Assembly (NCBI RefSeq): GCF_964656455.1
Contig: NC_135714.1
Coordinates: forward strand, 82,171,903 to 82,235,902
Reading direction: 5' to 3'
Length of the DNA: 64,000 nt
Origin: Halichoerus grypus
Taxonomy: Eukaryota; Chordata; Mammalia; Carnivora; Phocidae
Positions within the stretch are counted from its first letter, which is position 1; each line of letters starts with the position of its first letter. The position numbers and the translations under genes are program-made. This document shows, piece after piece, positions 55,634 to 64,000 of this stretch. The notes under the pieces are model-generated. The model had not been told where the DNA came from and did not search any database. It saw only the letters and a program-made list of their open reading frames with translations.

Positions 55634-55840
55634 TTTTTTTTTTTTTTTTAAAGATTTTATTTATTTATTTGACAGAGAGAGAGAGATAGCGAGAGAGGGA
55701 ACACAAGCAGGGGGAGTGGGAGAGGGAGAAGCAGGCTTCCCGCGGAGCAGGGAGCCCGATGCGGGGCTCGATCCCAGGACCCTGGGATCATGACCTGAGC
55801 CGAAGGCAGACGCTTAATGACTGAGCCACCCAGGCGCCCC
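55634..55840 (-). mobile_element. Can-SIN SINE, youngest in window, 14-bp TSD
   Basis: Reverse copy essentially at consensus with all CpGs of the body intact (CCCGCGGAGCAGGGAGCCCG, GAGCCACCCAGGCGCCCC) and a long T tail (55634-55649). Perfect TSD TAATCTGGACTTTC at 55620-55633 and 55841-55854. It is the best candidate here for a polymorphic insertion. Confidence 0.98.
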
Positions 55841-55929
55841 TAATCTGGACTTTCAACAACATTTCAGTATTTCCTTTTTTAAGCTCTAATGATATATAGA
55901 ATTTTAAGTTGTCTCTCAATATTTCCACC

Positions 55930-56430
55930 ACCTGTTGTACACACCGTGTATAATAATTCTCTGCCTCTGAGTGTGGGCAGAACCTATGAACATGATAGTC
56001 ACTCCCACGATTACATTACATTACATTATACCAAGACTTAGTCACAGAAGGCTAGAGAGATTCTCTTACTGCTTTGAGGAAGTAAGCTCCCATGTTTTGA
56101 AAAGGTCACATGGCTAAGACCTGAGGGCAGCTCTTAGAAACAGAGCAATCCCCGGCCAGCAAGCAGCAAGAAAACAGAAACTTCAGTCCGACAACCACAA
56201 GGAACTGAATTCTGCCAACAACCCACGTGACCTCAGAATAGACCCTGATCTCTGGATGAGAACACAGCCCAACAGACACCTTGATTTCCCAGGCTGGTGA
56301 GACCCTGACCAGAAGACCTCCATCAGTGTAGTGACTAATTTTCTGATCTACAGAAAATGTGAGATAATAAATGGGTATTATTTTAAAATATTAAATTTGT
56401 GGTTATATGTTATACAGCAATAAAATGCTC
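55930..56430 (+). mobile_element. MLT1-type MaLR LTR
   Basis: CCTCTGAGTGTGGGCAGAAC, AGGAAGTAAGCTCCCATGTT, AGGAACTGAATTCTGCCAAC, AGACACCTTGATTTCCCAGG, CTACAGAAAATGTGAGATAA, AAATTTGTGGTTATATGTTA and TACAGCAATAAAA follow this LTR group from start to end. A (CATTA)n slip lies at 56012-56029. Confidence 0.8.
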
Positions 56431-56449
56431 AAACTACTCTCTCCCCCAC

Positions 56450-56620
56450 CCTTGCCAAATCTTGTTTTCAAGATGGTATCACATAGCACTTACCATAGTG
56501 TGTATATATTTTATTATCCACTATTTCGTAGTGATACATTTTATTGTCACTATTTTCGAACTATAGAATTTCTAGAGGATTGGCACAGTCTTTGAACATT
56601 CAGTCCTGTGTTGTGTCTTA
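56450..56620 (+). mobile_element. L2 3' fragment
   Basis: GTATCACATAGCACTTACCA, TATATTTTATTATCCACTAT and ACTATAGAATTTCTAGAGGA loosely match the L2 3' end in sense direction. Confidence 0.5.
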
Positions 56621-57114
56621 TCCACTCTGGACTAGATGCCTATAACCTGGTTTACTATGCTTTCAGCTCCTCCCTGCTTCTACTTTGTGTACCCATGAAA
56701 AGAAAATCAATAGCAAGAATGATATTTATGTTACTCTGGGCAGTGAAAAGTGATGTTCATGGTGAGCAAGGGAGGACACTCTTCCTGCCCCATTTCCTGG
56801 GCCCTATAATCCTCCATTGCACATGTACAACTGTTTGTGGCTGCAAGGTTGGCCAAGAGTACTACTCATTTTGGCCCTAGGAACACTCCTCTATCTCCAT
56901 CTTCATGTCCTCTCTTCAGGGCTTGTCTACTTCCATTGGTCCAGAAAACAAAGTGAAGTAAGCTGTTGGTTAAATTTCCAGAAGCAGGAAATGTCTAAAG
57001 TTACTGCCATTTACAACAATGGTTGATGTCATAAATCAGCATGGAAGATAAGAAGTTAAAATGATGAAAAAAATATACCTTATTTAGGGTAAGCAAGGGA
57101 ACCCTTTATCTATC
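56621..57114. other. Unique sequence
   Basis: A 90-codon forward frame (56608-56880) and a 69-codon one have no family similarity. (ATCT)n run at 57105-57120. Confidence 0.45.
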
Positions 57115-57507
57115 TATCTATTGGTTTTAATTCATGACATATTTCCCCAGAATGTGACCTAATTTGGAGATAGGATTTTTAGAAGTGATCAAGTTAAAAT
57201 GAGATAATCAGAATAGGCTCCAAACCAAGATGATTTGTGTCCTAGGAAAGTAGACATTTGGACAGAGAGACCAACATGCATAGAGAGAAGACTATATGAA
57301 GAGACATAGAGAGAAAACAACCATTTACAAGCCAAGGAGAGAGGCCTAAGACAGATCCTTCCCTCACGGGCCTCAGAAGGAACCAATTCTGCTGACAACT
57401 CGATATTAGACTTCTAGCTTCTAGAACTGTGAGACAATAATTTCTGTTGCTTAAGCCACTCGGTTTGTGGCATTTTGTTAAGACAGCCCTAGAAAGCTAA
57501 TACAGCC
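57115..57507 (+). mobile_element. MaLR LTR (MLT1/MST type)
   Basis: AGAATGTGACCTAATTTGGA, GATGATTTGTGTCCTAGGAA, ACAAGCCAAGGAGAGAGGCC, TAGACTTCTAGCTTCTAGAA, CTGTGAGACAATAATTTCTG, TTGCTTAAGCCACTCGGTTT and GTTAAGACAGCCCTAGAAAG appear in the expected order and finish at the usual 3' terminus CTAATACAG. Confidence 0.85.
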
Positions 57508-57779
57508 CACCATTTCTCCCCTGAGTGCACCACAACTTTAGCCTCTCTGTACGGGAAATGTTGTTCCTTCTCCTTTGTGCTTTTTTGCTTTTTTTTTTTT
57601 TTAAATCTCATTTACTCTCTGTGTTATCAGTAATGGTTCCATGGCCCCTCTAGGAACAAGCCCTGCAGAACACCTTGATAACTATTTGATGCAACCAGAG
57701 GACAGGCAACAGGTAAAGATGTACACATTTTGATGTGCTAGACAAATTGGGGAATGAGTGAGCAAATCTGTCTGGATTG
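57508..57779. other. Unique sequence
   Basis: Poly(T) at 57590-57602; nothing else. Confidence 0.5.
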
Positions 57780-58085
57780 AGTAGAGAGTTCATGCCCCAA
57801 AGAGATAAGCTATAAAAATCAATGTGGGCATATTTTGAGGAAACTTTGGAGAAGTCTGAACTTTATCCTCCAGGCATAAGAAGTCACTGAAGAGATTTGG
57901 CTGCTGTCTTTTGTTTGCCAAGAGTGTTATAATGGATGCAGCCTTTCAGGAAGATGCATTTGGCTACACATACTTTTAGAAAATAGATTAGAAAAAAGAC
58001 CAGAGTCGTGGAGATCAGATGGGAGGTTATGAAACAGTCATGGGTTGAAGTACCAAAAACCTAGACAATAATAATACAGTAGAAA
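57780..58085 (-). mobile_element. L2 relic
   Basis: CTGAACTTTATCCTCCAGGC, AGTCACTGAAGAGATTTGGC, AAGATGCATTTGGCTACACA and TGGGAGGTTATGAAACAGTC match the complement of L2. Confidence 0.65.
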
Positions 58086-60636
58086 TGGGAAGAAAAGAAT
58101 TCATGGGGAAAATCATTATGAAGAATCAACAAGTTTTATTGGACCAGAAGACGACCTTGAGCGCTCCAGCTGGGAAAAGCAAAATTGAGTCACCTGATAG
58201 TGATAAGAAAAAACAAAAAATGGTAAGTAGCTTAATCTGAGTAACATGTTATGTCAGTATGTCTTAATAGTGATTAACAAAGTATTAATAGTTACTAATA
58301 AAATATTTTTGTTTCCTAGGTATATTACAGAAATCTCTTCTCAGATACAACATTTAATGAGCCCAATTTGAGTTGTTGTTACTTGTTTGATAAAATCATA
58401 TGCAAAGAATTCAACCACTTATTTGGGAGGACATGGTCACTGTTTCCTTCCCAAAGTGAAGGACAATGCTGTTTTTCCTTATACCAGGAGAAGAACTGGA
58501 TTATGCTTACTTTGTGTTGCCGGAATAAATACTCATATGCATACACACACTCACATTCATACACAATTATACAAGCCTTCCTAAAACTGTATTATAAACT
58601 ACTGCCTTCTTCATTACTCTTCAGGAGTACCATGAGACTCAGTGAGTGTTAAATTATAACCTAAATACTAGCCACGAATCCATTCGCCTCCATTATTTCT
58701 AAAGAACCAAATTTAATATTAGCTAGGCTGTCTTAATGTAGAAACACATGAACAATAGGGTCATTTTTACAATGAGAACACAGCCTTTTCTGACTCTCTC
58801 ATATTTAAACCAATATACCTTAACACTGTTAAGGACCATGTAAGTCCTTATTCACTTCCTGTCACTTTCTTCCCTTGGATTCAGTTAGTGCAAATAAAAT
58901 GTGGAAAATGACAACTAAAGACAGCAAGAAAATGTTACAGAAACATCAGAAGCAATTGAGAATTTTGAAAGAAAGCAGCAGACTTTATCCCTTGCAGACA
59001 TTCACTCACAGAAATATAAACAGTACAATTCTGGACACATTTTGAAGGTGTCACTACTTGAAGTGTGGCAAAGCAATGTAAACCCCAAAAGCCATAAAAT
59101 CATAGTCTGTTAGGATATGACATCCCTAAATCTCAAATCATTTGGATGTTACCTCCCCAGGTACAAAGTTCCAAGGTTTCTGTAAACTTTTTTGTTGCTC
59201 AACACCATATCTCAACCTAGGTCCAGCCAGTGAACAACTTACTGCGGTCTAGATATGAAGTTCTTTTCACATTAGTGGAAAAAATATGAAAAGAAACAAC
59301 CTTTGAAAAATGCTGATGAAATGTAACTTTTCCCCATAATAATTTTCTGGCATTTATGACAAAGATTCTCTGTTACTTACAACTTCCAGTGAATTTCATT
59401 CTTGGCTTCGATGCAACCCAAAGAACTGACAGGGGAGGGATATTAATACATCTCTGAGCAGTGAGGGAGCTGTTTTTCAAGTGAGACTGAAGCCATGAGT
59501 GTTTGGAACATCTCATACTTTAGTGAAATCCAATTTTCTCTTACAGGTTTCACTCGGTAGCAAGAAGGCTCTCTTATTGCAATACTTAGATTCCAACAGC
59601 ATCTATAAAAGAGAAAGGAAAAGACTCTGCAATGATGTTTAGGAGTTTTTTGTTAAATGGAAATGTGCTTTCATCTTGTCTGCTTCCAGTGAATTCTCAT
59701 CACTGAGGCAAGACCTCAGACTTCTAATGATTTGTAGAGAATTATGTTACCAGCAGTTTTACATATCCTCATGTCTGAACCTTCTGGGTTTTGTGGAAAC
59801 ACAACAGCCGGGGATTGGCTGGCAGACTGGAATCATATTTGACAGCAAATGATTAAGTGATAGAGAAGGGAGATTTCAATAGGGTCATATGGCATGAAGG
59901 GGGATTTCAGTTGGGTGATATGTCATGTGAGATAGGAAATTCTCTCATAGGGCAACATTAAAAGATTCGCAGAGATTCATGGATACAACAAATATTTAAT
60001 ATGTACTTATTGTGTGTCGGGCCTTCATATCATGAAGTCATCTAGGGCTATCTGGAGAAGTGGAAGTTGGAAAACCTACAAAAGACTTAACCTTGGGAAG
60101 AAAATCAAACACGAAGAAGGTTGGTATAGTCATTGAGGTACCTCGGTGGCTCATTCTGCAACCAGCTACCATAGCAAGAGCCTCTGTCAGGGGTTTCCAA
60201 ACTGGAGCCATAGCTCACAAAGGCTTCTTCAATTCCTCGGACGTATATGGGAGTTACTGTTGTTGCTATTGTTTTTGCAATTAGCAGAACGTCAACCACA
60301 TTTTAAATATGGGAAGAGCTTGGGAGAACTTGAATATCCCTCGTAAAACAGGAATCTCTGTTCAGAAAGAACAGCTTTGCAGGTTAGGGCACCAGGTTTT
60401 AGACCCCAGGTTTAGGAAAGATGAGAACATAGGTCTTAGAAGGAAATGGTTGGCTTTCCAGAGCCTCCACAGTTAATTACCAGCAGATATGTGCTGCATT
60501 CATTGAGGTTCTGCTGTAGGTTTCGACATGGCTGAGAGTTCATAAAATCTGAATTTATTTAAGCCCAAAGCGAAGTCTCAACTATTCTGTGTGTTGTATC
60601 TGGAGTCCACTCACCCTAATTAGAAATGAACTTCCA
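58086..60636. other. Unique AT-rich sequence, no gene recognised
   Basis: A long stretch with only a possible L2 3' scrap at 59980-60025 (ACAAATATTTAATATGTACT). Frames of 60-94 codons at 58368-58652 and 60060-60346 overlap on both strands and have no motif. Confidence 0.5.
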
Positions 60637-60825
60637 TTCCCTTGTTTGGCACTTAATCCACATCAGATACAATTTGACTACTTTATATAATTCACTAAAT
60701 TTTCACAATAACCCCTTGAGTTGAATATTATTAATATCCCTATTTTGAAGATATGAAAATTAAGGTCATGATCAGACAGCTTGTTTGTGGCAAAGCTTGA
60801 TTTTGAACTCAGCAATGATCTGTTA
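60637..60825 (-). mobile_element. MIR relic
   Basis: TTCACTAAATTTTCACAATA, ACCCCTTGAGTTGAATATTA, ATATCCCTATTTTGAAGATA, GATCAGACAGCTTGTTTGTG and GCTTGATTTTGAACTCAGC follow MIR in reverse. Confidence 0.78.
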
Positions 60826-62095
60826 ACAGCTGATTTTCCTGAACCTGACATTGAACACCTTGCTACTCTCCTAGTAGTAGTTTGTTGGATAAATCATCCA
60901 CTCCAAAGAGGGAAATTATATAAAGACAGTGAAGGAAGATTACTGGTGGCATTTTATCCTGGAAAATAAAGGTCCCTGAGTCAGAGTTAAGTCCAAAGAA
61001 GCTTTTCCAAGAATTTGTGAATAATCTCATAGCAATAGTTCAACCTAAAATTGACCACTATACCATCTTTTGCTAGCAGTAATCTTGATGCATATGAAGT
61101 AACTGTCTCTTCACCTTGACTGTTGGGCATCAACAACAGAAATAAATATTGGGGGGATATGTTACTCTATACAACTCTATTCAGAACAATAATAATTATT
61201 ATTTGATTTTGCAAAAAAACTTAAGTATCCTTTAAGAGAATGGAGCATTACATATTTTGTCTATTTTTGTCATTGTTATCTTTTTTGTTTTGATTTTGGT
61301 CCAGAGAAGTCATGTTGATAATAGCAGATAAAATTAGAAAAAGTTTGAAGTTTAATCAATAGTGGGATTTGCAGTTCTGTGTGTGATGTGTTTCTTTGTT
61401 TTGTTTTTTCCTTTTTGGCCTATCAGCATTTTTGTCAGCAGAAACTGAACAGAACTTTCCTCTCCCAACAACCCATTCCTATTCCTTCTCTTCATTTCTT
61501 TCTCTCCCTGGCACCACTAAATTGCTGCAGAGGATGACTGGGCCACTGGATCTAAATATACTCAGCTCTAATCATATTGCATCAGAAACTGCTACTAAAA
61601 TTGAGCTGTAACACATTAGAAACATCCAGAGATTTGGCTCTCACAGAAACCATGTTTTCTCTCTTCTGAATCCCAAGATGCCTTCAGGAGAGCAAAAGAA
61701 AACCTGCAAATACAGAGACCCAAAGGGCCTAGTAGACATGATAATGAAGATACTTTTTTCCCCCCTTCCTGGAGGAAGAAAAATTTTTGTGAGTTTTCTG
61801 CCTACAGGCATTCAGGATCTGAGAGTCCACTCTCTCTTTTTCCTTGACTTCTTCAGCAACTTTGTATCCCTACTAAGGTGGGTTTTACATAAATAGAGGT
61901 CAATTGGCCAGCCACTAATGGTTGCAGGAGTTTGTAACTTTGTTTTACTAATCAGTGTGTGCACTCAGTTGAGAATTAGCAGAAGCAGCTAGCTTTATTA
62001 GCATTGAAGCTGAGCTTCCACAGTCACTAGGGAACTTGGCAAATCCATCCTCACAAAAATGCCTGATCCTCACCTCCACTTCTACTGCATGCACC

Positions 62096-62098
<3 letters not shown>
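60826..62098. other. Unique AT-rich sequence
   Basis: Nothing recognised. Short frames at 61396-61611 and 61678-61896 are featureless. Confidence 0.5.

Positions 62099-62137
<39 letters not shown>
62099..62137. repeat. (CA)n microsatellite
   Basis: About 19 pure AC units. Confidence 0.97.
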
Positions 62138-62139
<2 letters not shown>

Positions 62140-62811
62140 TTTCTGTAACAGTATCCCACTCTGGAGACCAACAAGAGTTATCATATCATTGAAAAGAGCC
62201 CCTTAAGATGAGAAGTGATAGGAAGGTATAATCACTCTACAGTTTCTGAAGGAATGACTCTAAAGAGATTGGCTGTGCTCTAAGTCAATGAGTGGTTCCA
62301 TGTTCTTTGTGCCATGACTCAGATTCCAAACCCATGTCTTTCCTGCTAGGCCACAGTAAAGACACCATATAACACTATTCACCACTGCTGGAAAGTCATT
62401 ATATTTTCAAACTCTGGGTGCTAGGGGGCCCTTCTTGCTAAAAATGGTGGCAACATCACATCACCAAAACTGGCTCTGATCACTTGCTCTTCCTTTTCAT
62501 GAATGCCCAGAAAACTAGAGTCAAGGCAAGAAACTTGGAATGAGAAAAGGGATAAACTAAGGTTATTAAGACTTTGCTGAGAGTCGAGTACCTTTTCAGC
62601 TTTAGTATGATCTGACAGATGGCGTGGAAACCCTGATGAGAGCTTCAGATGCAGGGATTGCATCATCAAATGCAGTTCTGCCAAACATTATCCTACCCCA
62701 CCTTCATTTACATGGATCTCTTATATTTTAATTGTAAACTATCAACTTCGATTTCTTTGACAGTTTTGCAATCTTATTCGTTATAACCAAGTATTTGCAT
62801 TTCAAATACCA
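62138..62811. other. Unique sequence
   Basis: Nothing recognised. Confidence 0.5.
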
Positions 62812-62832
62812 ATAGATAGATGATATAGATAG

Positions 62833-62870
<38 letters not shown>
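62812..62870. repeat. (GATA)n microsatellite
   Basis: Ten consecutive GATA units at about 62834-62870, preceded by imperfect GATA/GATATAGATA units. Confidence 0.97.
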
Positions 62871-62871
<1 letters not shown>

Positions 62872-62984
62872 ACACAGAGGTTCTTAACTCATTCTAAATG
62901 ACATTTCCAGGTTTTTATAATGCAAATTTCTCATCTAGTCTCCCTTGCTAGTCAGGAATGTTAGTGTTTCAAAATGATTCCAAC

Positions 62985-63000
62985 GTGTGTGTGTGTGTGT
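62985..63000. repeat. (GT)n microsatellite, short
   Basis: Eight GT units. Confidence 0.9.
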
Positions 63001-63239
63001 AGAAGTTCATCTTATTCTATTCTCTTTGGACCTGGTGCTGACTTTCTTTTCCCCAAGGTTGTATTACATTCAACTAAAGATGAGGAAATTTTAAAGCTAA
63101 GCCCATTTGTAAATTGGGACTTGCATGCCAATAAAAGCCATATGTAATCTCAAATCCTGATTTTAATCAGAAGTTTCAAATTTTTCACTAAGTAAACCTT
63201 TATGCCAGAATGCTCATGAGAGAATCCTGAGGTATCATT

Positions 63240-63465
63240 AGCATAATTGTACAGCCTTAGGGATTAAGAGGAGGACAGATCTGGGCTGGAGTCCAGCTCT
63301 GCCACTAACTAGCTGTGTGACCTTGAGCCAGTTGTTTCATTTATATTAACCTCAGGTAGTAGCTCTCTCATTTGGCTTTTGTGAGCATTAAATAAGCTAA
63401 GGCATGAAGAATGCATTGTTTAATGTCTGAAACATGATGAGTACTCGCTAAGTATTACCTAATGT
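63240..63465 (+). mobile_element. MIR, well preserved
   Basis: TGGAGTCCAGCTCTGCCACT, AACTAGCTGTGTGACCTTGA, GCCAGTTGTTTCATTTATAT, GCTTTTGTGAGCATTAAATA and GATGAGTACTCGCTAAGTAT follow MIR over nearly its full length. Confidence 0.9.
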
Positions 63466-63499
63466 TATATTTTCCCCTAAAGCTTTCAGAGAAACTGAA

Positions 63500-63665
63500 T
63501 ACATGTCATTTACAAAAGAACAAAAAGTAGACTGGCACCAGACATTTCATCAGAAAGACTGAAGCTGATAGACAGTAAGCAATACTTCCAAAGTTTTGAG
63601 ACAAGGAGATTCTTTAACCTAAAATTCTATATTTGGCCAAATCATAAATAACCTATGTCAATGCC
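63500..63665 (+). mobile_element. L1/HAL1 ORF1 fragment
   Basis: AAGTAGACTGGCACCAGACA, TTTCATCAGAAAGACTGAAG, ATACTTCCAAAGTTTTGAGA and CCTAAAATTCTATATTTGGC correspond to the ORF1 C-terminal domain region of an old L1M or HAL1 in sense direction. Both ends fade out. Confidence 0.65.
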
Positions 63666-64000
63666 CAGCAATCAAAAAACCACCAGGAAACTCACCTGTA
63701 GCTGAATAAGATTGAGTATATTGATTCTTGCTGCAGGAAAGGAAGGCCTCACCACAGGCAGGCGTGGGGATCTCTGTAAGCAGGTGTCAGGGCACTTTCA
63801 TTATAGGATGTAGGCTTGTGGTGAGTGGTGTTGGAAGGAATGCAAAGAAGTGGGATTTGCTCTGATTTAGGTGCTGTCAGGAGATCCTATGATTAGGTAC
63901 CTTAATAATTCTCATCTAGAAGTCAGGAGACATGAACCGTTAGGTCTAAAACTTAATTGATACGAAAGCAAGAGTCATTCATATGAGCTAGGAGAGAAGA
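63666..64000. other. Unique sequence to window end
   Basis: Nothing recognised. Confidence 0.5.

Noticed and set aside
58198..58240. ATGGTAAGTAG looks like a splice donor after an A-rich stretch
   Set aside because: A single donor-like word in a diverged L2 region; no matching acceptor or open frame.
60135..60155. GAGGTACCTCGGTGGCTCA resembles a SINE head
   Set aside because: Similarity stops after about 18 bp, with no body, tail or TSD.

Overview
The window is nuclear DNA from a mammal, almost certainly a caniform carnivore. The key evidence is at least 17 copies of the carnivore tRNA-derived SINE (Can-SIN/SINEC: GGGCGCCTGGGTGGCTCAGT head, CT-rich stretch, AATAAA-rich tail). Most lie between clear target-site duplications (TSDs). 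The body of the youngest copies (15245-15450, 55634-55840, with GACAGAG...AGCGAGAGAGGGAACACAAG in reverse orientation) resembles bear or pinniped subfamilies more than dog or cat ones. That finer placement comes from memory of these families, not from a search.

I find no protein-coding gene, no exon I can defend, and no tRNA, rRNA or snoRNA. The open reading frames are short (156 codons at most), carry no recognisable domain, and many lie in or antisense to repeats. There is nothing prokaryotic, no CRISPR array and no operon. The window reads as intergenic or deep intronic, AT-rich sequence with few CpGs.

Layout. 1-9.1 kb: SINEs inside older elements, an old L1 3' end carrying an L2-like block (5378-6245), and a long L1 5'UTR/ORF1 remnant (7476-9130) with a (CA)n tract in its ORF1 part. 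9.1-20 kb: mostly unique sequence, with an unexplained GC-richer segment (9640-10080), a MaLR LTR and an L1 3' end. 20-29.8 kb: the densest repeat cluster, with eight SINEs, a MaLR LTR split by a SINE, an L1 with an inverted 5' segment (26298-26680), a three-layer nest (27460-28390) and a perfect 19-bp hairpin (29327-29367). 29.8-33.8 kb: almost repeat-free, including a stretch rich in homeodomain-type TAATTA/CTAATTG words (30170-30930), the best candidate for a conserved regulatory element. 34-52 kb: scattered MIR, L2, MER and SINE relics. 52-58 kb: a solo retroviral LTR with a 4-bp TSD (52373-52826), three MaLR LTRs and a young SINE. 58-64 kb: unique sequence, microsatellites, two MIRs and an L1 ORF1 scrap.

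Repeat family names rest on consensus sequences I remember. Class level (SINE, L1, L2, MIR, MaLR LTR) is usually solid; subfamily names and exact ends of old elements are approximate. I found no undescribed gene system. The items most worth checking are the candidate enhancer, the twin-primed L1, the nested insertions, the solo LTR and the hairpins.
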